Origin: Planctomycetota bacterium
Lineage (GTDB): Bacteria; Planctomycetota; Phycisphaerae; Sedimentisphaerales; Anaerobacaceae
Assembly: GCA_013349615.1 (NCBI GenBank)
Contig: DUZJ01000039.1
Location: 1 to 32,629 of the forward strand
Reading direction: 5' to 3'
Length of the DNA: 32,629 bases
Shown here: positions 22,908 through 31,751 of the stretch, one piece after another
Position numbering within the stretch: the stretch's first letter is position 1
How the letters are laid out: each line of letters begins with the position of its first letter
Notes under the pieces: generated by a model
Seen by the model: only the letters and a program-made list of their open reading frames with translations
The model's database searches: none
What the model was told of the DNA's origin: nothing
Translations under genes and position numbers: made by a program

Positions 22908-23936
22908 GCCCATTAGATGGTTGATTATCAACATATCTAATTCTTCGTAATCCCGCTGCTGTATGAGTTTGGCGACCTTGTTTTTATCAAGACTTCGAAC
23001 AAGCTCAACGAGTCGCAGAAAGATTGCCCGGCTGTTTGCCAGATGTTTTGTGGCGACCTGCTGCTTTTGCGTTCGCATCGCTTTTACATCGAGGCCGACA
23101 AACTGGCCGTCGCTGCCATAGTCGTGCTCATCGAGTATCCGCACCTGGTTGAAGGCCCTTCGCAAATCAACAGTGCCGAATGCCCTGTCCTCATCGAATT
23201 TCAAGCCGTTCTGGTCGTTGAGGTGAACCGTGAACAGCTTATTATAAGCAAGGGCAAAGCCCATATCGTCCGAAGGGTCAAGGCCGGCTAAAATAACATG
23301 AGCGGTTTCGATGTTGACTCCGACACGGTCGGGATAGTCGGTAAGATAGCCGATAGCAACGGCGTGGCCGGTCGTTGGGATATAGGCTTGGTCCATCGGC
23401 TCGTTCGGCTTTGGCTCAATCGCAATTTTGACTTCTTTGTTGTAGTGGAGCATATCGTTGAGTGCCTCTGCGATTTGACCGACCGCAATCTTGCTGTCCT
23501 TTGCTTCGCGAATATATGTCCCTTCTCGGGCATACCAGACGACGACCAGCTTCGTACCGAGGGCATCGGCGATATCGAGCATCCGGCGACTGCGGTCTTT
23601 GGCATACTGCCGGCAGGCCGGGTCGTTGGACGTATATGCTCCGTCGATTGTGCGCGCATCCTCCCACAGCCGGGGTGCAACAAATTCCGCAACCAGACCT
23701 TCGCTCTCCAGCATACTGTGCACCTCTTTTGCCTTTTTGGCTATCTGCTCGGGGCCGAGATTATCCATATCCGGCACGGCATCGTCATCGTGGAACTGTA
23801 CGCCGTCGAAGCCGAGCTTCTTATACATCTTGAGTTTTTTACCGAATTCAATACTGTCCCTGACCGGCGGCCCAAACGGGTCCGCCCCCTCGTGGATATT
23901 CCACGGCCCAAACGAAAATCTGTATTCTCCAGCCAT
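22902..23936 (-). CDS. xylA: Xylose isomerase (class I-like)
   Basis: The 344-aa TIM-barrel protein matches actinobacterial-type xylose isomerases. The catalytic His is in V-Q-F-H-D-D-D (residues 46-52). Metal and substrate ligands are visible in A-I-E-P-K-P-N-E-P, in V-N-I-E-T-A-H-V-I-L-A-G (Glu and His three apart), in H-L-N-D-Q-N-G and in K-F-D-E-D-R-A-F-G. The C-terminus L-D-M-L-I-I-N-H-L-M-G also matches. It is ~40 residues shorter than the Streptomyces enzyme, mainly before the C-terminal helix. The enzyme interconverts D-xylose/xylulose (and glucose/fructose) with two divalent metals. AAGGAGAG lies before the ATG. It follows the FAD oxidoreductase gene by 12 bases and is probably co-transcribed. 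No xylulokinase gene is nearby. Confidence 0.88.
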   Translation of the reverse strand: MAGEYRFSFGPWNIHEGADPFGPPVRDSIEFGKKLKMYKKLGFDGVQFHDDDAVPDMDNLGPEQIAKKAKEVHSMLESEGLVAEFVAPRLWEDARTIDGAYTSNDPACRQYAKDRSRRMLDIADALGTKLVVVWYAREGTYIREAKDSKIAVGQIAEALNDMLHYNKEVKIAIEPKPNEPMDQAYIPTTGHAVAIGYLTDYPDRVGVNIETAHVILAGLDPSDDMGFALAYNKLFTVHLNDQNGLKFDEDRAFGTVDLRRAFNQVRILDEHDYGSDGQFVGLDVKAMRTQKQQVATKHLANSRAIFLRLVELVRSLDKNKVAKLIQQRDYEELDMLIINHLMGL

Positions 23937-23948
23937 TTCTATCTCTCC

Positions 23949-26900
23949 TTAAATTTGTTTTAATCCATGTCTATTTTTTCCTTTTTGCACAGCCTGTGCG
24001 TGATGGGCGTAATGGGCGCGAAGGTCACGCGCGTATTCCTTTAGAATCTTTTTGCCAAGACCCCTGTAATCTCCGCAGCGATATAAGGCCCGCGCCAGAA
24101 TCAGCTCGCGCAGCGAGTAGTTCCGTGTCTTCGTGTCCGTAGGACTGGTCGGCGTCCGCAGCCTCGCATCTTTGATTTCAGTAAAAGCGTGCCCCATTAT
24201 GCCGGGCTTTTTTAGAAGTTGCGCAAGCGGCTTTGCTGCCGCACGTTCACCCAGCGTCTCAAGCGCCATCGCTACCGCACGGCAATGTGAAAACTCACTT
24301 TTGTCATCAAGCTGTTCGACCTTTTCCAGAATGGATTTCACTGCCCGCCTATCGCGTGTTCGACCCAAAGCGATTATTAGACTATCAAGTTCGCTTATGC
24401 TCGCCCCGTATTGACCCATACCCGTGAAATTCCAGCCTTTGTCCCAATCCCTGGACTGCACGGCGTCCATCAGAGTATCGGCGCCCGTCGCATCGCCCAA
24501 CATACCGAGGATATGTGCGTAAGCAAGTTGTGCCTTTGTTGTCTCAGCAGTTTTGTAAGCATCTCGCAGAAGCAGCAAAGCATCCCGCGGCTGAGTCAGC
24601 AATACCTCCAGTCCATCGTAGTCATTGACAACGCGCTCAACAGCGCTGGCAATCTGTTCTTTAGGTAATGGAAACGAGTCCTTATCGGTCAGGACCCTCT
24701 CCGGCAGATTACCCTTCTCAATGAGGTGTTTCTGAAGTGCCCTGATATCAATGTCACGCAGTCCCTTGCCGCTTTTTGTAACCATTGCCGCAACTACGCC
24801 TGCCGCGTAGCCCTGGTTCTGAATGTCGGCCTGCATTCTTATAACGGGCATCGCATCGCGGTGGGCGCTGACGCCGAGCCCGGTTACAAGAATGCCATCG
24901 AGACCTTTCGGCAGCAGGCAGCGATAGGGGACATTAACAATAATGTCCTTTCTTCCGGGGGGCTTGAGCAGAAACGCCGGATGTATCGTAAAGCCGTGCG
25001 TGTCGAAATCGCTTTTGGCTATCACAACGGTATCGGGGCAGGTACGGTCGTTCAGGATATCAAGCGGCGACATAATAAAGTCACCGACAATCCGCCGCCG
25101 TTCTCGTGTATCTATCAACTGCCCCAGGTCGTAGGCGCGGCTGTACTTTTTCTTTGCAACGACAAAAGCCCGCCAGGTATCGATAACATCCGCATCGTCA
25201 ATGAATGTCCAATCGGTATTAGTGTATCCTGTACCCATATTGTGCGGCGGGAGCCCGGCACCCTGGACGGCGACGCCGGTACCGTTTGTATATGCGCACA
25301 TAGCACCGGCAGCAGCGGCGATGTCTGCATTTCCGGTCGAATCAATGACCGCCCTGGCCAGTACCACGCCCCGTCCCTGTTGCGTAGCGACCACGACACC
25401 TTTGACTCGCCCATCTTCCACGAACGCACCGCAGCCGAGCGTGCCGAACCATATATCGGCGCCGGCCTTGCGGAGCTCTCGCCGATACCACTGGCTCTTC
25501 AATTCGGGATTCCACGATGCGGCCTTGCCCTTTCCATCGTCTGCGAAACTTGCGATACCTTCATCGATTTCCGTTGTAAAACCGACGCGGTAACCGTGAT
25601 AGTATTTGCTAATCAGGCCGAGGGTCCCGACTCCGCCGAGGCCGTGAAGATACTCGATGACAAGCGTTTTTGCTCCCTGGCGTGCCGCGGCGATGCCGGC
25701 AGGCGCTCCGCCTGTGCCGCCACCGATGACGACTACATCTACTTCCCCAAGCACCGGCACAGCCCGCTTGTTCGCAGGGATTGTCACAAGTTTTTTTTGT
25801 CCTCGAATTATCCCGCTCAAATTCTCTCGCACATCTCCTGACGCCACGGGCACCGCTGCTTTGCCGTATAATCCCACGTTCTTTAGTTTGCCGGTTCGCC
25901 TTGCCTGCGAAGCGGCCGCGGCGCCAATGCGGCTGCCGACTTCCATCAGCTCCAGCGGCCGCAGCAGCGATTCGGCCGCACTGCGGGATACATCCGCGCA
26001 TCCGCCAAGCACGTATAAACGTTTAATACCCATTGGCCGGAACGCATCGAGATTGACCTTTTTCGCACCGGGCCAGGTACCGGACAGACTTTTGTTGCCT
26101 TTCATCGGGTCGGGCGGCACTTGGAAGAGCGTGTCTGATGAATCAAGTTGTCCCGAATTCCAGGTTCTGTCGCGTGCAGTCTGCTCGGCTTTGGCAAAGG
26201 AAGCGAATGAGCCGTTCTTCATTGGAATCTCAAGTGTGTACTCGATGGCCTGTCGTCCATTGACCGGCGCGGGCATCCTTCGTACCCGGATGCCTTCTCC
26301 TGTTCGGACTTCGCCGCCGACAGCGATGTGCTGAAAGGTCTGCTTCCCTGTGGGATAGGGACGAAAAGACGCACCGGCCATCCTCGCTACGCTCGCCCGC
26401 GGCGTAGCATCGATGATGACCTTAGCTTTTACAGCCTGCCGTCCGGAACGGTTGGCCATTACGATGCCGGCGGGGTCTCCCGCTCCATCACGAAGTACGT
26501 CCGTCGCATAGCAGCCAAACAGAAACTGCACATCAGCTTCGAGCAGCGCCTCATCGAGTGTTCGCTTGACCTGCATCGGCGTCGGAGGTATGCGAGGCTT
26601 TTGGATTGGCTCAACTTGCGGCTGTTCGGCCTGTATCACAATCTCACCTAAAAGTATTCTATCAACATCAGCGTTCTTCTTAACGAGCAACTTGACATAG
26701 CGTGCCTTCTCTGTTACCGGCGCCGAAAGGTCAATCGCCGATTCTTCAAATGAACCTTGGCCGAGCATTTCATTTTTGATGACTGCAACCTGCCTGTATT
26801 GTTGGCCGTTGCTAATTGAGACGGTTACGCTTTTCACTTCGAAATCGTTGTCTCGCTGATAGGCAAGAACGTGGACCCTTCTTAGACGATAGTCTCTACC

Positions 26901-27461
26901 CAGCTTAGCAGTAATCGTTACGTCGCCGTTATACTGAACGCTTTGTGAAGGGGCACTGTTCCACTTGCCGTCGGCAAGTAGTGATGGAGGCTCAGTGTCT
27001 TTATGAACACCTGCGGATGGTTTGTCGGCTTGGTATGTGAAAGTAATTCCTTTTTCCATCCGTGCCGAGGCCAGCGGCTCTGCAAAAACCTTCCTGGTAA
27101 GCGATGATGTCGGCTCTTCGCCCGGCTCGAGCCACAGCCGATACGTACCACAAAGGTCTTCGCCAAGGTACGGCCGTGATGCCGCGAGGAAGACCTTCGC
27201 GCCCTTCTTTGCTGCTTCGACGGCGGCAGCCACACCGCCTGATGAACCGCCGACAACTACAACTTCACAATCGTAAGCTACGGGAATATCCCGCGCAGAT
27301 TCATTGACTGTTTTTTCGTAAGCTGCTAACGCCGGAGCGATTTCGGAATAGGTGCGAATGGCGTTTTCGGTGGTGGAAACTCCGGTTTTCGGCAGTATGG
27401 AACAGTTGGCGTGTAGTAAAAAGAACGCAGCGACAACTGTTACAGGGATGAGTTTCTTCAT
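23949..27461 (-). CDS. Exported tandem FAD-dependent oxidoreductase with inserted discoidin-like domain and C-terminal HEAT-like region
   Basis: From the ATG at 27461 (AAAGGA 7-8 bases upstream; the frame continues to 27524) the product is 1170 aa. It starts with a signal peptide (M-K-K-L-I-P-V-T-V-V-A-A-F-F-L-L-H). Two FAD-binding Rossmann motifs are seen: V-V-V-V-G-G-S-S-G-G (about 67-76) and V-V-V-I-G-G-G-T-G-G (about 576-585), each at the start of a FAD_oxidored (PF12831)-type domain. A beta-rich segment of ~115 residues (about 164-277, starting D-G-K-W-N-S) interrupts the first domain and resembles F5/8-type C carbohydrate-binding modules. The C-terminal ~200 residues look like HEAT/PBS-lyase repeats. 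The substrate is unknown; a periplasmic sugar oxidoreductase role is inferred from xylA and the sulfatases beside it. Confidence 0.82.
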   Translation of the reverse strand: MKKLIPVTVVAAFFLLHANCSILPKTGVSTTENAIRTYSEIAPALAAYEKTVNESARDIPVAYDCEVVVVGGSSGGVAAAVEAAKKGAKVFLAASRPYLGEDLCGTYRLWLEPGEEPTSSLTRKVFAEPLASARMEKGITFTYQADKPSAGVHKDTEPPSLLADGKWNSAPSQSVQYNGDVTITAKLGRDYRLRRVHVLAYQRDNDFEVKSVTVSISNGQQYRQVAVIKNEMLGQGSFEESAIDLSAPVTEKARYVKLLVKKNADVDRILLGEIVIQAEQPQVEPIQKPRIPPTPMQVKRTLDEALLEADVQFLFGCYATDVLRDGAGDPAGIVMANRSGRQAVKAKVIIDATPRASVARMAGASFRPYPTGKQTFQHIAVGGEVRTGEGIRVRRMPAPVNGRQAIEYTLEIPMKNGSFASFAKAEQTARDRTWNSGQLDSSDTLFQVPPDPMKGNKSLSGTWPGAKKVNLDAFRPMGIKRLYVLGGCADVSRSAAESLLRPLELMEVGSRIGAAAASQARRTGKLKNVGLYGKAAVPVASGDVRENLSGIIRGQKKLVTIPANKRAVPVLGEVDVVVIGGGTGGAPAGIAAARQGAKTLVIEYLHGLGGVGTLGLISKYYHGYRVGFTTEIDEGIASFADDGKGKAASWNPELKSQWYRRELRKAGADIWFGTLGCGAFVEDGRVKGVVVATQQGRGVVLARAVIDSTGNADIAAAAGAMCAYTNGTGVAVQGAGLPPHNMGTGYTNTDWTFIDDADVIDTWRAFVVAKKKYSRAYDLGQLIDTRERRRIVGDFIMSPLDILNDRTCPDTVVIAKSDFDTHGFTIHPAFLLKPPGRKDIIVNVPYRCLLPKGLDGILVTGLGVSAHRDAMPVIRMQADIQNQGYAAGVVAAMVTKSGKGLRDIDIRALQKHLIEKGNLPERVLTDKDSFPLPKEQIASAVERVVNDYDGLEVLLTQPRDALLLLRDAYKTAETTKAQLAYAHILGMLGDATGADTLMDAVQSRDWDKGWNFTGMGQYGASISELDSLIIALGRTRDRRAVKSILEKVEQLDDKSEFSHCRAVAMALETLGERAAAKPLAQLLKKPGIMGHAFTEIKDARLRTPTSPTDTKTRNYSLRELILARALYRCGDYRGLGKKILKEYARDLRAHYAHHAQAVQKGKNRHGLKQI

Positions 27462-27601
27462 CTTCAGTCCTTTCTCTGGACAGCTTTTTGCGCATTGTAG
27501 AATTTCTAACGGTGCTGAAAGCACAGACTGCCAACCATGCTAACATTATCGTAAATATTGGCTCCTTTGCAATAAGAATCCTCAGTGTAAATGCGGAAAT
27601 G

Positions 27602-27638
27602 AAAAAAGGCCGCGAGCGTAACACTCACGGCCCTTTTT
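27602..27638 (-). terminator. Rho-independent terminator of the beta-helix/dockerin gene
   Basis: The arms GGCCGCGAG (27608-27616) and CTCACGGCC (27624-27632) flank a 7-base loop. Read as minus-strand RNA, the one non-Watson-Crick position is a U-G wobble (on the plus strand it would be C-A), and the stem is followed by a run of six U. It therefore works for the minus-strand gene ending at 27681, just upstream of the FAD oxidoreductase gene. The reverse side also has five T, so weak bidirectional function is possible. Confidence 0.82.
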
Positions 27639-27680
27639 ACCTTTTCGTATGCAGACTCGCGACATTATCCACGAACAGCG

Positions 27681-30600
27681 TTATGGTCCACAGGTTTGCA
27701 GCCAGTTGTCAGCCAGCTCAGCTAAGTCTTTAAAATCAACCGTACCGCTGCCGTCGATGTCGGCGCGCATGCAGGTGGTTACACCAAAGTCCAGGTAGTA
27801 GTGGTCACTGAATATATCATAATAAATATAATGGTCACCATCGTTCGCACGGCCCCATGTTCGGAGCCGGAATTGATACGCACAGCGTTTCCACTCCATC
27901 AGGCTCGGCGGTGCATCCTTGGAGTTAAATTCCTTGCTGTGTACGCCGTCCCAGTAAGGAGGCGTCGTCGGGGAATACGACTCGTCGGCGATAGTACCGC
28001 GGTGCTCGTTTTTGCCGGCGACGGTGTCCAGCAGGAAGCGTCTCAAATAGCCGGTGGGGTGCGAGGCGGTTATGGTAAACCGCAGGTTCTCGTTCGAGTT
28101 GGTAAGACCGATGATAGCGCATTCCTCTATCAGTCCATCAGTGCACGGGTCGTAGTTGGGATTGCCTTCGTTGGGGTCGTACCTGACGTCGTGGATTATA
28201 GCTTCAACCGGGTTGTTATCAATGAGCAGGATAATATGGTCCCAACCGTCGGTCGGCGGCAGGCCGACTTCAACCAGCGTAAAAGGGTCGACCCACTGAT
28301 ATGCCTTATAGGTGAGGGTGTATTTGCCGTTTTCACATACTCTCGTGTTCCACCTTATCCTTAAATCGGGGTTCGACCAAATGCTCCCGTCGAGCGGACT
28401 ATTCAATTTATAGAGATAATCCTTTCCGTCGATAGGGTCCGGCCCCATCCTTACATACTCATGCTTCCAGAAACCATTGGCGTCAACATACCATCTTACC
28501 TTACCCAGCGGTTGTCCGCCCAGCTCTTCTCCGAGAACGACGTAATCTTCCGGTGCGGGTTCATTGCCATCATCCCATTTGGCCAGCATCATCTGATAAA
28601 AATGGACATCATCATAAAGTCCAAACTGTCCGCGTACCCGGAGGGTGCTGCCGAATGGGGAGTCTTTGTATTGTGGAACTCCAAACAACGCCGCTGCATC
28701 CGGGTCAACGTTTGCCAGCCCCACATTCGGCTCGTTCGCGTCCCGGCCTATCTCCGTGGTGGGAAGGTCTCCGATGTTGGTAATGATAAACCCGGTTCCG
28801 GTATGTAGAGGTGGTTCATATACTTCTCCAAAAGGCCCGCCGTAGGCACCCATGTCGTTGCGGGAGCCGTCAATATCCTGGTATTCTAATGCGGGATGGC
28901 CGGTATCGATGCAGGGCGAGCCTTCTAAAAGGTGTACGTCATCGTCTTCAGTGCCGACTATGTCATCGGGTCCATCGGCATCCACGAACAAGGGATTGTC
29001 ACCGATGTTGCCCGTGCCGCCCAATGCACCGGTCAAGCCTTGTACGCAGGTATAATCAATCGCGGGCGTCGAGCTGGACGTGTGAATCTGAGCGGACTCA
29101 TCTGTGCCATCAACATCGCTGTTGCTCCAGAAAATACAGCTATTCACAGTAGCGTCGTTGCCGTCTCTGTTATATAGGCCACCGCCTGATAGAGCAGCGG
29201 AATTATCATTGAACGTGCAGTTGGTCAGCACGGGAGGATTGGGATTGGGGCTGCCTCCCACACCAGCGTTGAATATTCCCCCTCCCATATACATCGTTGA
29301 GTTGCCACTGAACACGCAGTTGGTCAGCTTCGGGGTGTCGTAGTTATCCAAAGTCCACATCCCCCCACCCCCACTATCTGCGGTGTTGCCCAGTATCACG
29401 CAGGAAATCAGCGTCGGGCCGCTCTGTTGAAAGGACAGCGCACCGCCAGCTCCTGTCGCTGAGTTTGCGATAAAGATGCAGTTGATAATGGTCGGGTTGC
29501 ACTCGTGCCAAACGGCGAGGCCTCCTCCAGCACCTGCTGAATTGTTGATAAACAAACAGTTTTTTACCGTTGGACTACTATAATCTATGTACATTCCGCC
29601 GCCTAAATAGTCCGGGTAGGCACCTTCGGCGTTTCCGCCAGTAATAGTGAAGCCATCCAGGATGGCGGTGTGGTCATCGAAGTTGCTGGCGACAACGTGG
29701 AGGCTGTTGTCGGAATTGTTTCCCGGCGTCCCAATGTCACCGCTGAGGACGGTTTCGTAAGCTTCGGTATCACGGGCATCAGGGTCCGCCTCACCAAAGC
29801 CGCCATAACCGCCTTCGATAGCAACGCCGCTGATGAGCTGAAACGTGGCTGCTCGGTCGCCGGGTGTTTGGCCACCTCCCTGGTCGGGCTTGTAAGTGCC
29901 TTCGGCTACCCGGATCTCGTCCCCGGGCCAAGCTACCGCCAGAGCGTCCTGAAGATTGTTGAACGCATTTATCCAATTCGAGCCGGTATTGGCGCCAGGT
30001 GCATCGGCATCGACATGCCAGATACACACACCATCACAGTAGCGGTATTCTACAGGGATAAAGTATTCGAAAACCACATCGTCGGTTGCATTTATCATCT
30101 GGAATCTGATTTGATCCACCGCCACGTTCCCGTATGGAATTCTAAAGTAGCCTGTGCTGCTGCCCTTACCGACAGTATAAAATCCTGAGCCGTGGGCAAA
30201 ATAACCCGGCGTTAGCGACCCATTGGTAAAGGGACGTGCAAAAATCTGCACCGATTCTGTCACAGCATAGTCAAATGTGATGTCGACTTTTTCATTGGGG
30301 AGCAGTGTTGCCGGAGAAGGAGGAACCAGCACAATATTGGTTATGGAATTGCCATAATGATATTCCACAGGTACAAAGATTTCTCGAAGCACCTTGCTTT
30401 GGTCGGCATTAGTCATCCAGATTCCGACTTGATCGACAACAATATCGCCAGAGGAAATTGTTACATACCCACTGCCACTGCCGCTTCCAACAGGATAAGG
30501 CGGTGAGCCGCTTACCGCGAAATTGGGAGACCACGAACCATCGGTATAGGGCATTACAAAAATTAGCACCCCACCCGCTTCCGTCGTACCATAGTCAAAT

Positions 30601-31088
30601 GTGATGTCGATATGTTCATTGTTGAGCAATGCTGCCGGAGAAGGAGGAGACAGCACAATATTAGTTATGGAATGGGCATAAAATAAATATTCCACCTTAA
30701 TAAAAATTTCCAGAAGCACCTTGCTTCCGTCCCAATTAGTCATCTGGAATTTGACCTGATCGACGCCAATATCACTATCGAGAACTGTAAAGTATCCGGA
30801 ACCATTGCCTTGGCCGAAATAAAGCGGTGATTGGGAAACTTCGGCATTCGGGGTTAACCGACCCTTCGTATAGGGAAATGCATAAATACGCACCCCATCT
30901 TTTTCCTCCGTAGTATAGGAACATCGGAAGTTGACATGTTCACCGTCGAGCAATTCTGCCGGAGGAGAAGGATACGTAGCCATATCGTATATCTCGTTTG
31001 CCATTGCGTATGGAGTTAGACCGAAACCGGCCACACATACTATTAGTGCCAAAATGCCGGCATTCAAAAAACTTCTTTTCTGTTTCAT
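27681..31088 (-). CDS. Large secreted protein: three N-terminal repeats, PMP-like beta-helix, C-terminal dockerin-type EF-hand
   Basis: The 1135-aa product has a signal peptide (residues 1-30, cut after A-M-A). Residues ~35-350 are three homologous repeats of about 105 residues, each with a P-S-P(P)-A-x-L-L core, a P-(Y/F)-T-(D/N/K)-G-S/R motif and a V-D-Q-(V/I)-x-(F/I)-(Q/W)-M-(T/I)-N motif. Residues ~355-745 form a right-handed beta-helix with polymorphic-outer-membrane-type turns (G-G-G-M-Y, N-C-x-F, F-x-x-N-S-A). The last ~25 residues, with A-D-I-D-G-S-G-T-V-D-F-K-D-L-A-E-L-A-D-N-W-L, are a dockerin-type/EF-hand calcium repeat. No cohesin is seen nearby. A double ribosome binding site (GGAAAGGAAG) precedes the ATG. 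A surface or extracellular adhesion or glycan-binding role is likely, but no enzyme motif is visible. Confidence 0.85.
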   Translation of the reverse strand: MKQKRSFLNAGILALIVCVAGFGLTPYAMANEIYDMATYPSPPAELLDGEHVNFRCSYTTEEKDGVRIYAFPYTKGRLTPNAEVSQSPLYFGQGNGSGYFTVLDSDIGVDQVKFQMTNWDGSKVLLEIFIKVEYLFYAHSITNIVLSPPSPAALLNNEHIDITFDYGTTEAGGVLIFVMPYTDGSWSPNFAVSGSPPYPVGSGSGSGYVTISSGDIVVDQVGIWMTNADQSKVLREIFVPVEYHYGNSITNIVLVPPSPATLLPNEKVDITFDYAVTESVQIFARPFTNGSLTPGYFAHGSGFYTVGKGSSTGYFRIPYGNVAVDQIRFQMINATDDVVFEYFIPVEYRYCDGVCIWHVDADAPGANTGSNWINAFNNLQDALAVAWPGDEIRVAEGTYKPDQGGGQTPGDRAATFQLISGVAIEGGYGGFGEADPDARDTEAYETVLSGDIGTPGNNSDNSLHVVASNFDDHTAILDGFTITGGNAEGAYPDYLGGGMYIDYSSPTVKNCLFINNSAGAGGGLAVWHECNPTIINCIFIANSATGAGGALSFQQSGPTLISCVILGNTADSGGGGMWTLDNYDTPKLTNCVFSGNSTMYMGGGIFNAGVGGSPNPNPPVLTNCTFNDNSAALSGGGLYNRDGNDATVNSCIFWSNSDVDGTDESAQIHTSSSTPAIDYTCVQGLTGALGGTGNIGDNPLFVDADGPDDIVGTEDDDVHLLEGSPCIDTGHPALEYQDIDGSRNDMGAYGGPFGEVYEPPLHTGTGFIITNIGDLPTTEIGRDANEPNVGLANVDPDAAALFGVPQYKDSPFGSTLRVRGQFGLYDDVHFYQMMLAKWDDGNEPAPEDYVVLGEELGGQPLGKVRWYVDANGFWKHEYVRMGPDPIDGKDYLYKLNSPLDGSIWSNPDLRIRWNTRVCENGKYTLTYKAYQWVDPFTLVEVGLPPTDGWDHIILLIDNNPVEAIIHDVRYDPNEGNPNYDPCTDGLIEECAIIGLTNSNENLRFTITASHPTGYLRRFLLDTVAGKNEHRGTIADESYSPTTPPYWDGVHSKEFNSKDAPPSLMEWKRCAYQFRLRTWGRANDGDHYIYYDIFSDHYYLDFGVTTCMRADIDGSGTVDFKDLAELADNWLQTCGP

Positions 31089-31402
31089 CTTCCTTTCCTT
31101 TCAATAAATGTGGTTATTATGTGGTGCGTACACCGCACCCATTTGTTGTATTTTGAGCAAATTACGCCGATAGAACTGGATTTTACCCATCGTCCTCCTA
31201 TCAGCACCCCCCGAATAAATTAAATACAGCCGAATTATAAGGCCATTTTGCTGTGCGTCAAGAAAAAAATCCTTCAAAAATCAGGTTTTCTTCCTGCCAC
31301 CAGGGCGAGAAAGACGAGGTCTGGTTCAGGAATGCCGATTAAGAGCGTCTGACAAAACCCTATACGTTAGCCTGAGCGATTAATCCGAACAAGTCGGGCT
31401 TC
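31089..31402. promoter_or_regulatory. Upstream region of the beta-helix gene, with a GC inverted repeat
   Basis: This 314-base gap is gene-free. It holds the ribosome binding site of the minus-strand gene at 31088 and a perfect 6-bp inverted repeat GGTGCG-TACAC-CGCACC (31123-31139), placed ~35 bases before that start codon, so it could be an operator or a leader hairpin. The rest of the gap is unremarkable. No convincing -35/-10 pair or terminator was identified. Confidence 0.45.
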
Positions 31403-31702
31403 TTATTTTAAGGTCCAGCCGACCGGGCAGCATTTGAGCCATAAATCAGCAAAGTCTTTTAAGTCGGCAAAGTCTACTTCTCCACTGCCATCGAGGTCGG
31501 CGGCCAAGCCGGTTTCCTCAAGACGCCAAAGTTGAGCAAATCTTGCAAAGTCATCAAACGAGACTATACACAAGGGCCCGCCCGGCCAGAAGCCACCGAG
31601 CAGCTCATAGTTGCCGCCGCTGCTCCAGGCCGCATCCGGCTGCCCAATTGTTCCAGTTAGCACATACGGCCCACCGCTGCTTCGCCCACCGCCGCACAAC
31701 AC
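31403..31702 (-). pseudogene. N-terminally truncated dockerin-type secreted protein fragment
   Basis: The open frame is 99 codons from a GTG, with an in-frame TAG three codons upstream. It reads S-S-G-G-P-Y-V-L-T-G-T-I-G-Q-P-D-A-A-W, then L-L-G-G-F-W-P-G-G-P-L, and ends with D-L-D-G-S-G-E-V-D-F-A-D-L-K-D-F-A-D-L-W-L, a dockerin-like EF-hand tail. From memory, full-length relatives in Phycisphaerae begin with a signal peptide and a D-G-G-G-G-x-S-S-G-G segment; here the signal peptide is missing and only the C-terminal secretion-type tail survives. This suggests a decayed paralogue of a secreted family. The D-x-D-G-S-G tail is shared with the neighbouring 27681-31088 gene. Confidence 0.7.
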
Positions 31703-31751
31703 GACTTGCTAAACCTTGACAGATGCGGTTTTGAGTCTAAAATCACGGTGT

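Noticed and set aside
24133..27307. Many plus-strand frames of 60-370 codons.
   Set aside because: All are antisense shadows of the FAD oxidoreductase gene and lack ribosome binding sites or domain motifs.
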